The notes beneath the pieces are model-generated. The model saw nothing but the letters and a program-made list of their open reading frames with translations. It did no database searches and had not been told where the DNA came from. 64,000 bases of DNA from Streptomyces cellulosae (GTDB taxonomy: Bacteria; Actinomycetota; Actinomycetes; Streptomycetales; Streptomycetaceae). Below are positions 46,016-55,350 of the stretch, piece by piece. The first letter of the stretch is position 1; the number at the start of each line of letters is the position of its first letter. The DNA is taken from positions 1 through 64,000 of the forward strand of contig NZ_JOEV01000029.1 of assembly GCF_000721105.1 (NCBI RefSeq), read 5' to 3'. The translations under genes were made by a program, and so were the position numbers.

Positions 46016-48064
46016 CTATCCCCGCTGCTCCGGGATCAACGCCGCCGCGGGGGCCAGTGCCCGGCCGGCGTCCTGGTGAACGTCCCGGCCGCCGTCGTGG
46101 CCGCGTTCCCGGCCGCCGCCCTGACCGCCGGAGAAGGCGGCGTCGTGCACCGGCATGTCGTCCCGGATCAGTTTCTCGGGGATGAGGACGGCCGCTGTCG
46201 CCCCGCCGCTCGCCGAGGAGCGCAGTTCGACGCGCAGGCCCTGCCGGGCGGCGATACGGTTGACCACGAACAGCCCGATCCGCTTGGCGTCGAGCAGGTC
46301 GACGTTCTCGGACTGGATCTTGCGGTTGGCCTCGGCCATCGCCTCCTCGTTCATGCCGAAGCCGCTGTCCTCGATCTCGATGAGGAGGCCGTCGCGCAGC
46401 CGGGCGGCCCGCAGCTGGACATGGGCGCTGGGCGGTGAGAACGAGGCCGCGTTCTCGACGAGTTCGGCGAGCAGGTGGATGACGTCGGCGACACAGTCGC
46501 CGTTGAGGGAGACGCGCGGCACCGGCCAGATCTGTACCCGGCCCGGCTGCTCGATCTCCCCGACGGCCGCCCGCAGGACGTCCACCAGCGGAATCGGGTC
46601 GTGCCAGCCGCGTCCGGGCGCGATGCCGGACAGGATGAGCAGGCTCTCGGAGTGGCGGCGCATCCGGGTGGCGAGGTAGTCGACCTGGTACAGCTCCTGC
46701 ACCTCGGCCGGATCGCGGGGGCGCTGCTCCAGCTGGTGGAGCAGGTCGAGCTGGCGGTGCAGCAGCACCTGGCTGCGCCGCGCGAGGCTGACATACACCC
46801 CGGAGATGCCGCTGAGCAGTTCGGCGCGCTCGGAGGCGGCCCTGAGCGCGGCCCGCTGCACGGCGGTGAGCGCGGTGCCCACCTGGGCGAGTTCGTCACC
46901 GACGAGGCGGCGCATCGGGGCCTCGGCGTCGATGTCCAGGCCCTGCCCGGCGTGCAGTCGGCGCATGGCCCGCGGGAGCCGGCGCCCGGCGACTTCGAGG
47001 GCGTCGTCGCGCAGGTCGAGGAGTTCGACGATGAGTCCCCGGCCGACGCCCACGGACACCAGCAGCGACAGCAGCACGCCCACCAGACCGAGGATGACGG
47101 CGACGCCGGAGGCGCCCAGCGTGTCCCAGCCGATCAGGTTCGCGTTGGCGGTGGCTCCCGTGCCGGCGTCCGACTCGGCCTCGGCGAGCCCCGTCAGCAC
47201 GGTGTCGGCGCTCTTGTCCCAGTTCTTCAGGAAGCCCTCGGAGATGACCGGGGCGCCTGGCCCGGCGTCGCGGATCCGGTCCTCGCCGGCCGCGAGCGTG
47301 CGGTGATCGCCGCTTTGCAGCACCGCGTTGTACGCGTCCCGGTGCGCCGGCTTCAGGTCGGCGACCGCCGGCCTCATCAGCTCCCGCTGGGTGGCGACGG
47401 CGCCGGCGAACAGCGTGAACTGCTCCGTGCTGAGCTTCCCGGCCTCGCCCCCCATGGCGAGGAGGGCCTGCTCCTGGGCCACGGCCTCGCGCGCGCGGGC
47501 GAGTTCGAGGACGACCCGTGCCTCGGAGGCGGCGCCGGCGTTGTCCTCGCCGGTGAGCGCGCCGGTGACGGCGAAGGCGTCCACGATGATCGCCGAGTAC
47601 GCCGTGAACGTCTTCTGGGCGCCGCCCTTCGCGCCGGCCTGCGCGCGGAGCGCGTCGAGTCCGCGCGCGTCCGTCTTCAGGCGGTCGATGCGGGCGGGCA
47701 TCCCGGCGTCGAGGAGTTCGGCGTCCGTGGTGGCGGCATTGGCGCCGTCGCGGACTGCGGTGGCGGCCCTGTCGGTGGCCGCGCCCGCCGCCTCGAAGGC
47801 GTTGAGGCCGGCCGTGTTCCGCGCGGCGGGGTTCGCGGCGGCGGTCCGTTCCGTCTGCAGTGCGGTGATGAATCCGCTGACGGGGACGAGGAGTTCGGCG
47901 TTGACGTCCTTGACCCGCCGGGTGTCGCCGATGTGGGAGGCCGTGGTCACCGCGGCGAAGCCCCACAGCGCCATGAGGGACACGACGGGCAGCATGAGCA
48001 GGGCGACGATCTTGGCCCGGACCGATCTGGGGCGCAGCCGTGCCAGGGTACGGGTGAGACGCAT
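46016..48064 (-). CDS. NIT-domain sensor histidine kinase (CvnA-like)
   Basis: A 682-residue membrane sensor. An N-terminal span is followed by a nitrate/nitrite-sensing-type extracellular helical domain (FITALQTERTAAANPAARN), a second span near residue 320, a linker helix and a HATPase_c domain with N box LAELVENAASFSPP, G1 IEDSGFGMN and a G2-like KRIGLFVVNRIAA. The tail is Gly/Arg-rich. Such kinases head Streptomyces conservons, but the usual roadblock, DUF742 and GTPase genes are absent; instead an MHYT gene lies 49 bp upstream on the same strand. The conserved His is not obvious in a standard H box. Confidence 0.88.
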   Translation of the reverse strand: MRLTRTLARLRPRSVRAKIVALLMLPVVSLMALWGFAAVTTASHIGDTRRVKDVNAELLVPVSGFITALQTERTAAANPAARNTAGLNAFEAAGAATDRAATAVRDGANAATTDAELLDAGMPARIDRLKTDARGLDALRAQAGAKGGAQKTFTAYSAIIVDAFAVTGALTGEDNAGAASEARVVLELARAREAVAQEQALLAMGGEAGKLSTEQFTLFAGAVATQRELMRPAVADLKPAHRDAYNAVLQSGDHRTLAAGEDRIRDAGPGAPVISEGFLKNWDKSADTVLTGLAEAESDAGTGATANANLIGWDTLGASGVAVILGLVGVLLSLLVSVGVGRGLIVELLDLRDDALEVAGRRLPRAMRRLHAGQGLDIDAEAPMRRLVGDELAQVGTALTAVQRAALRAASERAELLSGISGVYVSLARRSQVLLHRQLDLLHQLEQRPRDPAEVQELYQVDYLATRMRRHSESLLILSGIAPGRGWHDPIPLVDVLRAAVGEIEQPGRVQIWPVPRVSLNGDCVADVIHLLAELVENAASFSPPSAHVQLRAARLRDGLLIEIEDSGFGMNEEAMAEANRKIQSENVDLLDAKRIGLFVVNRIAARQGLRVELRSSASGGATAAVLIPEKLIRDDMPVHDAAFSGGQGGGRERGHDGGRDVHQDAGRALAPAAALIPEQRG

Positions 48065-48113
48065 GGGATACCTCTTCGAGGGTGTGTGCGGTGCGGCTCC
48101 GCGGGCGTACGGC

Positions 48114-48947
48114 TCAGGCGATCCCGGCGGTGGCGGACACAGTGGCCGACGCGGTGGCCGGCTCGGAGGGTGTCGCTGTGGAGAGCTCGACCTCGCGGAG
48201 CAGTTCGCCGGCGACGGACTCGGCGCGCTTGCCTGTCGGGGAGAGCGCGACGTACGCGGAGGCGAGGAAGAGGAACGAGCCGAGCACCACCGCGAGCGGG
48301 AAGAGGAACGCGGTGGGCGTGGCGCCGGGCAGCTCCGCGCTGCTCGGCGCGAGAGTGACGTGCACGGCGAACATGGCGGTGTAGTGCATGGTGCTCACCG
48401 CGAGTCCCATGACGAGGGCGGCGACGACGGTGAGGACGGGGCCGCGCACGACGAGGGTGAGGGTGAGCGCCGCGGTCGCGGCGACGACGGCGATCACGAC
48501 GGACGCGACGACGAGGAGCGCGTCGTAGTCCACGGTGCCGTGCAGGTTGAGCGCGGCCATGCCGGTGTAGTGCATGGCGGAGACGCCCAGTCCGGTGCCG
48601 AGCCCGCCGAGCACCACCGACGTCACGCGTGAGCGCCCGTATCCGGCGGTGAAGACGCCGGCGCTGACGACGGCGATGGACATCACCAGGCTGAGCACGG
48701 TGAGCGGGACGTCGTACCGGATGGGGGTGCCCGCCACACCGAAGCCCATCATGGCGACGAAGTGCATGGTCCAGATGCCGGAGCCGATGGCGAACGAGCC
48801 CAGCAGCAGCCAGTTCCGTTTCGAGGCGCCGGCGGCGTCCAGGGCCCTGACGGTGCACCGCAGACCGAGCGCCGAGCCGACACAGGCCATGACGTAGGAC
48901 AGGACGGGAGTGACCCATCCGGCGCTGAAGTGGTCCATGTGTCCCAT
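48114..48947 (-). CDS. MHYT-domain membrane sensor
   Basis: A 277-residue seven-span protein with the three metal-binding repeats of the MHYT domain (TMHFVAMMG, AMHYTGMAAL, TMHYTAMFA), thought to bind copper and sense a diatomic gas such as O2, CO or NO. No output domain is attached: it ends in a short Ser/Thr/Ala-rich tail. It lies just upstream of the NIT-domain kinase (49 bp), which may act as its signalling partner. Confidence 0.9.
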   Translation of the reverse strand: MGHMDHFSAGWVTPVLSYVMACVGSALGLRCTVRALDAAGASKRNWLLLGSFAIGSGIWTMHFVAMMGFGVAGTPIRYDVPLTVLSLVMSIAVVSAGVFTAGYGRSRVTSVVLGGLGTGLGVSAMHYTGMAALNLHGTVDYDALLVVASVVIAVVAATAALTLTLVVRGPVLTVVAALVMGLAVSTMHYTAMFAVHVTLAPSSAELPGATPTAFLFPLAVVLGSFLFLASAYVALSPTGKRAESVAGELLREVELSTATPSEPATASATVSATAGIA

Positions 48948-49164
48948 GGAAAACCCCTCTCGCCCGCCGGGCGGACAGCACAGCGTGCACGGTGGTACCG
49001 CCGGCGCATCAGGGTGGGGGCAACGAGATCAAGCCACTTCCTTGCCGGAGGTTCGATGCCGATTAACGTACGGCGGGTGTGGGTTACGGCCCCGTTTCCC
49101 CGCAAGTGCTTCACAGTCCTCTTACGCCGCCCGTACGTTCGCATGGCTGAAAAGTGCCACCGCG

Positions 49165-49791
49165 TCAGGGGCGCCACAGCGGATGTTCCCGCTCCGCCCA
49201 CTCCCGGCTCACGGTGCCCGTCCGCAGGCCCCGGCGGGCCTCCGGGTCCCCGAGAGCCATGCCGATGTGGCCGCCCAGGACGATGCCGATGGTGAGGGCG
49301 AGCCAGTCGTGGACGAAGGTCGCGCTGGTGCGCCACTGGATCGGGGTGAGGTGGGTGAACCACATCAGCAGGCCCGTGCCCAGCATCACCAGGGTGGCGC
49401 CGGCGATCCAGGCCGCGTACACCTTCTGGCCCGCGTTGAACTTGCCCGCGGGGCGGGACGACCGTCGTTTGTCACGGCTCAGGGCGGCGCGCAGCCAGAG
49501 GCGGTCGTGCGGGCCGAAGCGGTTCAGGAAGCGCAGGTCGGATCGGAACGCGCGGGAGGCCAGGCCCGCCAGCACCGGCACGGGCAGAGCGAGTCCGGCC
49601 CACTCGTGGACACGGACCACCAGCTCGCGGCGGCCGACGAGTTCAGCGAACTGAGGGATGTACAGACAGGCCGCCGTCACCACGCACACGCCCATCAGCG
49701 CGGCGGTGGTGCGGTGGACCCACCGCTGGGTGCGGCCGAAGCGGCGGATGCGGGACGACTCGGGCGCGGGGGCGGGGATGCGCAGGCTCAT
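49165..49791 (-). CDS. membrane cytochrome b/b6-domain protein
   Basis: A 208-residue protein with four membrane spans and heme-ligating histidines in RWVHRTTAALMG, VHEWAGLALPVPVL, VHDWLALTIGIVLGGHIG, resembling cytochrome b561 or formate-dehydrogenase gamma subunits. It follows the molybdopterin oxidoreductase gene by 15 bp on the same strand, so it is probably that enzyme's membrane electron partner. Confidence 0.88.
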   Translation of the reverse strand: MSLRIPAPAPESSRIRRFGRTQRWVHRTTAALMGVCVVTAACLYIPQFAELVGRRELVVRVHEWAGLALPVPVLAGLASRAFRSDLRFLNRFGPHDRLWLRAALSRDKRRSSRPAGKFNAGQKVYAAWIAGATLVMLGTGLLMWFTHLTPIQWRTSATFVHDWLALTIGIVLGGHIGMALGDPEARRGLRTGTVSREWAEREHPLWRP

Positions 49792-49806
49792 GGTCAGCTC
49801 GTGCCG

Positions 49807-50670
49807 TCAGCTCGTGGGCTCGTCGTCGCGGCCGTTGGAGCGGCCGACCCAGGCGTCGACGTCGTAGCCGCGTTCCTCCCAGTAGCCCGGCTTCACCTTC
49901 TCGGTGACGGTGATGCCCGAGAGCCACTTGGCGGACTTGTAGAAGTACATGGGGGCCACGTAGAGACGGACCGGGCCGCCGTGGGTGTGGCCGATGTCCT
50001 TGTCCTGCATGCGCAGGGCGACCAGGACGTCGGCGCGCCGGGCCTGGTCGAGGGTGAGGCTCTCGGTGTACGCGCCGTCGAAACAGGTGAAGCGCACCGC
50101 CCCGGCTGACGGGCGCACTCCCGCGGCGTCCAGGAGCCGGGACAGGCGTACCCCCTCGAAGGGGGTGTCCGGGACCCGCCAGCCGGTGACGCACTGCACG
50201 TCCTTGACCAGGCGGGTCTGCGGGAGGGCGCGCAGCTCGGCGAGGCTGAAGCTCTTCGGGGTGTCGACCAGGCCCTCGATGGTGAGGCGGTAGTTCTCGG
50301 CGTCCTTGTGCGGCACGGAGGATGTGACCGAGTAGTAGCGGAAGCCGCCGCCGTTCGGGAGCAGACCCGTGAGGCCGGTCGGGTCCCTGTCGGCGGCGCT
50401 GCCGAGGAACGCCTCCAGGCCGCGCTGGAGGGTGGGCGCGGCGACCACGCCGAGCGCGCCCAGGCCGAGGGTGCCGAGCAGGACCCGGCGGCCGATCGGG
50501 GCGCCGCGTTCCTCGGAGCGGTCCGCGCGTGCGGCGCCGGGGTGGTCCGCGCTTGGGGCGCCGGGACGGTCCGTGCGTGGGGCGCCGGGACGGTCCGCGC
50601 CGGGTTCCGGGTGCTCGCGCCGCTCGGTGGGGTGCCGCGGGTCGCTTTCCTCGGGCTGTTCGGGGTTCAC
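49807..50670 (-). CDS. sulfite-oxidase-family molybdopterin oxidoreductase
   Basis: A 287-residue Moco protein. A disordered Pro/Asp/Arg-rich N-terminus precedes a GRRVLLGTLGLGALGVVAAP signal/anchor with a twin-arginine look, then the Moco domain with the Mo-ligating Cys in VKDVQCVTGWRVPDTPFEGV and later HTHGGPVRLYVAP. The GTG at 50670 is inferred because the frame stays open upstream through repeats and the permease shadow. With the cytochrome b gene 15 bp downstream, it looks like a YedYZ-like redox pair, though the membrane partner is of the b561 type. Confidence 0.9.
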   Translation of the reverse strand: MNPEQPEESDPRHPTERREHPEPGADRPGAPRTDRPGAPSADHPGAARADRSEERGAPIGRRVLLGTLGLGALGVVAAPTLQRGLEAFLGSAADRDPTGLTGLLPNGGGFRYYSVTSSVPHKDAENYRLTIEGLVDTPKSFSLAELRALPQTRLVKDVQCVTGWRVPDTPFEGVRLSRLLDAAGVRPSAGAVRFTCFDGAYTESLTLDQARRADVLVALRMQDKDIGHTHGGPVRLYVAPMYFYKSAKWLSGITVTEKVKPGYWEERGYDVDAWVGRSNGRDDEPTS

Positions 50671-50755
50671 CTCTTCATTCGAGCATCCGCGACCCCTGCC
50701 GGACCAGGGATCGCGGGTGCTCGTCAGAGTTCCGTAACCACTTCTCACCCGGCTC

Positions 50756-50820
50756 CCAGCCGGGTCTCTGCCGGATTCCAGCCGGGTCTCTGCCGGATTC
50801 CAGCCGGACTCAGCCGGATC
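50756..50820. repeat. 22-bp tandem repeat
   Basis: Two exact copies of CCAGCCGGGTCTCTGCCGG + ATT (50756 and 50778) and a decayed third copy lie between the permease stop (50829) and the Moco gene. They include CAGCCGG words that can pair locally. Confidence 0.8.
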
Positions 50821-50828
50821 CCAGCCGG

Positions 50829-52403
50829 TTACGACGTCTTCTCCGCCGCCTTCTCCAGCTGGAATGCCTCGTTGCCGAGCCCGATCCGGGCGTGCGCCTC
50901 GGGGCGGCGGCCCCGCAGCACCGCGCCCTGCACCAGGCCGAGCACCAGGGCGAGCCCGATGGTGCCGGGCAGCACCCAGCTCAGCGCGGAGCCGGGGCCG
51001 GCGCCGACCAGGACGTCGAAGTCCTTGACGGTGTAGCCGGCGATCACCAGCAGGGCGACACCCGCGACGGCGGAGGTCAGCAGCCGTCCGGCCTGGGCGC
51101 CCGCGGCCCCGCGCCGGGCGAAGAACACGACGACCGAGAACGAGGCCGCCGCCATCAGCACGATCACGCCGAGGGCGCCGATGTTGCCGAACCAGGTGAA
51201 CAGGTGCAGGACGGGTTCGGTCGGGTCGCCGGCCGGCTTGTCGTCGGCGACCGCGAAGGCGATCACGATGACCACGGAGACGGCGGTCTGGAGCAGCGAG
51301 CCCGTGCCGGGAGCGCCGCTCGCACCGTTCGTACGGCCGAAGGCGGCGGGCAGCAGACCCTCGCGGCCCATGGCGAAGGCGTACCGGGCGACGACGTTGT
51401 GGAAGCTGAGCAGGGCCGCGAACATGCCGGTCACGAAGAGAACGTGCAGGACGTCGGTGAAGGTGCCGCCGAGCCGGGACTCGGTGAGGGAGAACAGCAG
51501 CCCGGCGCTCTGCTTCTGCGACTCGCCGACGATCGCGGAGGGACCGGCGGCGACGGTGAGGGCCCAGCTGCTGAGCGCGAAGAAGATGGCGACCCCGCCG
51601 ACCGCGAGGAACATCACGCGCGGCACCAGGATGTGCGGGCGGCTGGTCTCCTCGGCGTACACGGGCGCCTGCTCGAAGCCGAGGAAGGCGGCGATGCAGA
51701 AGCACAGCGCGGTGCCGACCCCGGCGCCGGTCAGGGTGTCCGGGTTGAAGGCGTGCAGGGACAGGCCCTCCTTGCCCGGGTCGGCGACGGCCGCGATGTC
51801 GAAGATGACCACCAGGGCCACCTCGACGACCAACAGAACGCCGAGCACGCGCGCGTTGACGTCGATCTTCAGCCAGCCCAGCGCGCCGACGACCAGCGCG
51901 GCCACCAGGGCCGGTATCCACCAGGCGATCTCGAGATCGGCGTAGGTGGCGAACAGTCCGGAGACCTCGAAGCCGAAGATGCCGTAGATGCCGACCTGGA
52001 GGGCGTTGTAGGCGACGAGGGCGACCAGCGCGGCGCTCGCGCCTGCGGTGCCGCCGAGGCCGCGGGAGATGTACGCGTAGAAGGCGCCCGCGTTGTGGAC
52101 GTGGCGGCTCATCTCCGCGTACCCGACCCCGAACAGCACCAGAACCACGCCGAGGACGACGAACAGGAGCGGCTGCCCGACGATGCCCATCACCGCGAAT
52201 GTGGTGGGCATGACACCCGCGACGACCATGAGGGGGGCGGTGGCGGCCAGGACGGAGAGCAGCAGGCCGCCGGTGCCGAGGCGGTCGGCACGCAGGGCGC
52301 GCTCCTGGCCCTTGAAGGTACTGATGCCGTCGGCGGTGGGTCCGCCGGTGCCCTGACTGTCAGCGCCCTGACTGCCAGCTCTGTCCGTTCTGTCCGTTGC
52401 CAC
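50829..52403 (-). CDS. APC-family amino acid permease
   Basis: A 524-residue transporter with about 12-14 spans. The first segment carries the APC signature (LLLSVLAATAPLMVVAGVMP); later segments include GFEQAPVYAEETSRP and a membrane-embedded VARYAFAMGREGLLP. The N-terminal 30 residues are polar. The start is ATG 52403. The gene lies upstream of the Moco oxidoreductase on the same strand, but 159 bp of repeat DNA separate them, so cotranscription is uncertain. A 16-bp minisatellite occupies its leader. Substrate unknown. Confidence 0.9.
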   Translation of the reverse strand: MATDRTDRAGSQGADSQGTGGPTADGISTFKGQERALRADRLGTGGLLLSVLAATAPLMVVAGVMPTTFAVMGIVGQPLLFVVLGVVLVLFGVGYAEMSRHVHNAGAFYAYISRGLGGTAGASAALVALVAYNALQVGIYGIFGFEVSGLFATYADLEIAWWIPALVAALVVGALGWLKIDVNARVLGVLLVVEVALVVIFDIAAVADPGKEGLSLHAFNPDTLTGAGVGTALCFCIAAFLGFEQAPVYAEETSRPHILVPRVMFLAVGGVAIFFALSSWALTVAAGPSAIVGESQKQSAGLLFSLTESRLGGTFTDVLHVLFVTGMFAALLSFHNVVARYAFAMGREGLLPAAFGRTNGASGAPGTGSLLQTAVSVVIVIAFAVADDKPAGDPTEPVLHLFTWFGNIGALGVIVLMAAASFSVVVFFARRGAAGAQAGRLLTSAVAGVALLVIAGYTVKDFDVLVGAGPGSALSWVLPGTIGLALVLGLVQGAVLRGRRPEAHARIGLGNEAFQLEKAAEKTS

Positions 52404-52422
52404 GGGGGGACCGTCCTTTTCG

Positions 52423-52502
52423 GGGGGTTCTGGGTTTGGGGGGTTCTGGGTTTAGGGGGTTCTGGGTTTAGGGGGTTCTGGGTTTAGGGGGTTCTGGGTA
52501 TA
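52423..52502. repeat. 16-bp minisatellite, five copies, in the permease leader
   Basis: Unit GGGGGTTCTGGGTTTA repeats at 52423, 52439, 52455, 52471 and 52487 with one change each in the first and last copies. The plus strand alternates G5 and G3 runs with 4-base spacers, a quadruplex-prone pattern. It lies 20 bp upstream of the permease ATG. Confidence 0.93.
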
Positions 52503-52512
52503 CGGGGATGGG

Positions 52513-53451
52513 TCACGCCGTGCCGAGTGCGGTGTCGCGGGCGGCGCGGAATGCGGGGTACGGGTCGCGGTCCGGGTAGGACCAGGGGGCCGGGGTGGGG
52601 TGCTCGCCGATCCGGTGGAACAGGGCGGCGGCCTCGGCGCCGCGGCCCTCGCAGACCTTGGCGTGGGCGAGGAAGTTGAGGTCGACGAGGCGGCGGGGGT
52701 GGCCCTCGTGCTCCCACTCCAGCCACCAGTCGAACGCGGCCTTCATCACCTGCCGGGCCCGGCGGCCGGTCCAGTGGCCGGAGGCGGCCGGGTCCGGTGG
52801 TTCGTGTCCGGTGGTGGCGAGGACGCGGTAGCGCTCGGCGTGCGCGACGACCGGGAGGATCGCGAGCGGCGAGTCGGCCGGGGCCTGCTCGGCGGCCCAG
52901 TTGGCGAAGTCGTAGACCTCGTGCAACGGGTCCGGGCCCACGTCGGCGCGGCGCTCGGCGAGGCGGGCGACCATCAGGTGGTGGGCGTGGTGGTGGTCGG
53001 GGTGCCGGGCGCGGACCTCGCCGAAGAGGTGGACGACCTCCTCACCGGCGCCCACCGTGTGCTCCAGCATGAGCAGGCCGAGCCAGGGGGTGGGGTCGGC
53101 GGGTGCCAGCGCGGCGGCGGACCGGCAGGCCTCGCGGGCCCGGACCGCCTTCTCCTTGCCGCGCAGGGCCCGCCGGACTTGGGCGAGGGCGAGCAGGACG
53201 GCGGCGTCGGCGGAGTCGGGCTCGGCGAGCAGCCAGTCGTTCGCCCAGGCGGCGCAGTAGGGCTCCAGGGCGAGGACGGTGACCCGGTGGCCCCTCAGGT
53301 CCCAGTCGTCGCCGGTGTGGGCGAGCAGCGTACGGGCGGCCTGCCAGCGCCCCTGTGCCAACGCGGCCCGCGCGGAGGCGAGTTCGACGTCGTCGAGGGC
53401 AGCGTCGAGCGCGTGGGCGGCGGCGCGTCTGCGGCCTGGCTTCCGGATCAC
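52513..53451 (-). CDS. TPR-like conserved hypothetical protein
   Basis: From GTG 53451 (GGAG site five bases upstream) the 312-residue product starts MIRKPGRRRAAAHALDAALD and is helical, with TPR-like pairs (SARAALAQGRWQAARTLLAH, EACRSAAALAPADPTPWLG) and conserved EVYDFANWAAEQAPADSPLA and RARQVMKAAFDWWLEWEH. It resembles a widespread Streptomyces hypothetical family, from memory. The open frame continues upstream to 53991, but that part is made of 87-bp repeats and is excluded. No function is known. Confidence 0.75.
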   Translation of the reverse strand: MIRKPGRRRAAAHALDAALDDVELASARAALAQGRWQAARTLLAHTGDDWDLRGHRVTVLALEPYCAAWANDWLLAEPDSADAAVLLALAQVRRALRGKEKAVRAREACRSAAALAPADPTPWLGLLMLEHTVGAGEEVVHLFGEVRARHPDHHHAHHLMVARLAERRADVGPDPLHEVYDFANWAAEQAPADSPLAILPVVAHAERYRVLATTGHEPPDPAASGHWTGRRARQVMKAAFDWWLEWEHEGHPRRLVDLNFLAHAKVCEGRGAEAAALFHRIGEHPTPAPWSYPDRDPYPAFRAARDTALGTA

Positions 53452-53572
53452 TTCGGCTCCGAGGAACGGCGCCTGTAAGCGCACACGAGAGGGGTCATGG
53501 GGGCGCCCGGGCGCGAGCGCGGTCGAACCCGGGGGTGCGTGCGGCCGTACGGCGGAGGGGACGGCGATGCCG

Positions 53573-53905
53573 GTCGCCGAGGTGACGGGCACCCGGGCGG
53601 CGGACACCTGGGCGGACACGTGGCGAACGGCGCGCACGGTCCGCACGGGCTGCGAGTCGGTCGCCCAGGTGGGCGGCACCGAGACGGAGGGCACCCGGAC
53701 AGGCGCCTGCCGCGCGGCGCGCACGGTCCGCACGGGCTGCGAGTCGGCCGCCCAGGTGGGCGGCACCGAGATGGTGAGCACCCGGACAGGCGCCTGCCGC
53801 GCGGCGCGCACGGTCCGCACGGGCTGCGAGTCGGTCGCCGAGGTGGCGGGCACCGAGACGGAGGGCACCCGGGCGGGCGCGTACCGAACGGCGCGCGTGG
53901 TCCGC
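53573..53905. repeat. 87-bp tandem repeat upstream of the TPR-like gene
   Basis: The block CACGGTCCGCACGGGCTGCG recurs at 53635, 53722 and 53809, exactly 87 bp apart; flanking partial copies extend it to about four units. Two copies are nearly identical. In the minus-strand frame it encodes a 29-residue repeat (SVPPTWATDSQPVRTVRAAR...), but nothing shows it is translated. Confidence 0.9.
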
Positions 53906-53991
53906 CCGGCCCGCGCGCGCTGCGTCGGGCACGCCTCGAGGGCGAGGGGTGGCGGGGGTGGGGACACCGCGGGAACTTCCTCACGCGACAC

Positions 53992-54396
53992 GGCTCGCCG
54001 TCGGCAGGGAGACGACGTGCCGGCCGGCCGTCTGGTCCGGACGTTTCGGCTTTTGCCAGCAGCTGATCACGCACAGCCAACCGGCAGCCAATACTTTCCG
54101 TCAAGGCCCGCCGGGATGTTACACGCTTCAACTGCTGGTATTCACAGCGGACTTGTGAGGCGCGGCGGAACGTGAACGCCCGATTCGCCGTTCCGCTGTG
54201 GCGTACGCCATGGCGCCGCGTGGCCCGGCACCGCACCATGGCAAGTAGGTCGTACCCCCGCCCTTGATCGACCCGGGTGGCGTGACCGAGTCAAGCGCCC
54301 GGATCCGGGTACTCCCAGGGGCGAGCCGGACCCTGGGCCGCTACAGTCAGCCCCCTACGCATCCCGTTGCCCGGCCGGATGATCGAGGTACGCAGC
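53992..54396. other. intergenic region upstream of the DMT transporter gene
   Basis: About 400 bp without a gene. A stretch near 54050-54160 is AT-richer than its surroundings. An inverted repeat GCGGAACG / CGTTCCGC (54165-54172 and 54189-54196) lies within it. Promoters for the divergent TPR-like and transporter genes are presumably here. Confidence 0.4.
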
Positions 54397-55290
54397 GTGT
54401 CTGTACTGGTTCTTGTTCTCGCCGTGAGCGCGGCCTGCTGTCTGGGCTTCGGGTTCGTGCTCCAGCAGAACGCGGCCCGGCAGGCACCGCTGAGCGACTT
54501 CCTCTCGCCCCGGCTGCTCCTGGACCTGATGAAGGTGCCGCGCTGGCTCGGCGGCATCGCGCTGATGGTGGCCGGCATGGTCCTCGGCGCGGTCGCGCTG
54601 GGTCAGGGCGAGATCTCCCTGGTGGAACCCCTCCTCGCGACGAACCTGCTGTTCGCCCTCGCCCTCTCCCGCAAGCAGAGCAAGCAGCCGCTGGGCCGCC
54701 AGGGCTGGGCGGGGCTCCTGCTGCTCGCGGGCGGGGTGACCGCGTTCATCGTGGCGGGCGAGCCGCGCGGTGGCACCGCGGTCACCGATCCGCTGCGCCA
54801 CTGGCTGATCATCGGCGTGATGATCGGCCTCGCCCTGCTGCTCACGACCTACGCCAAGCGCTCCCGGCTGAGCGCCGCCCCGGTGCTGCTGGCGCTGGCA
54901 GCCGGAATGCTCTACGGCGTGCAGGACGCGCTGACCCGGGTGAGCGGCCAGCGGTTCTCCGGGGGCGGCCTGGTCGAGGTGCTGACCGGCTGGCAGCCGT
55001 ACGCCGTGCTGGTGCTCGGTGTGACCGGGCTGGTCCTGGTGCAGAGCGCGTTCGAGACCGCGCCGCTGCGGATGTCGCTGCCCGCGCTGACCGCCGCCCA
55101 GCCGCTGGCCGGGATCGTCTGCGGTGTCGGTTTCCTCGGCGACCGGCTGCGCACCGACACGGGCGCGCTGGCCTGGGAGGCGGCGGGGCTCGCGGCGATC
55201 GTGGTCGGCATCGTGCTGCTGGGACTGCATCCGGCGATGCCGTCCGGTGCGACGGAGAACGAGCGGACACGGGACCTGCAGCCGTACTGA
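54397..55290 (+). CDS. DMT-superfamily (EamA-like) transporter
   Basis: A 297-residue membrane protein with about ten spans and two inverted EamA-like halves (FGFVLQQNAARQAPLSD, ISLVEPLLATNLLFALALSR; LALAAGMLYGVQDALTRVSG, PALTAAQPLAGIVCGVGFLG). GTG 54397 follows GAGGTACG; an ATG at 54379 is an alternative. The NUDIX gene follows 60 bp later. The substrate is unknown; metabolite efflux is the family norm. Confidence 0.85.
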   Translation: MSVLVLVLAVSAACCLGFGFVLQQNAARQAPLSDFLSPRLLLDLMKVPRWLGGIALMVAGMVLGAVALGQGEISLVEPLLATNLLFALALSRKQSKQPLGRQGWAGLLLLAGGVTAFIVAGEPRGGTAVTDPLRHWLIIGVMIGLALLLTTYAKRSRLSAAPVLLALAAGMLYGVQDALTRVSGQRFSGGGLVEVLTGWQPYAVLVLGVTGLVLVQSAFETAPLRMSLPALTAAQPLAGIVCGVGFLGDRLRTDTGALAWEAAGLAAIVVGIVLLGLHPAMPSGATENERTRDLQPY

Positions 55291-55350
55291 GGACGCCTCC
55301 CCCTCGGCCCGTGCGGGTCGCCCGGACGCGGCCCCTGCTTGGATGGGGTC

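Noticed and set aside
52423..52502. Telomere-like TTTAGGG repeat
   Set aside because: The resemblance to plant telomeres is accidental; the unit is 16 bp and lies in a bacterial leader.
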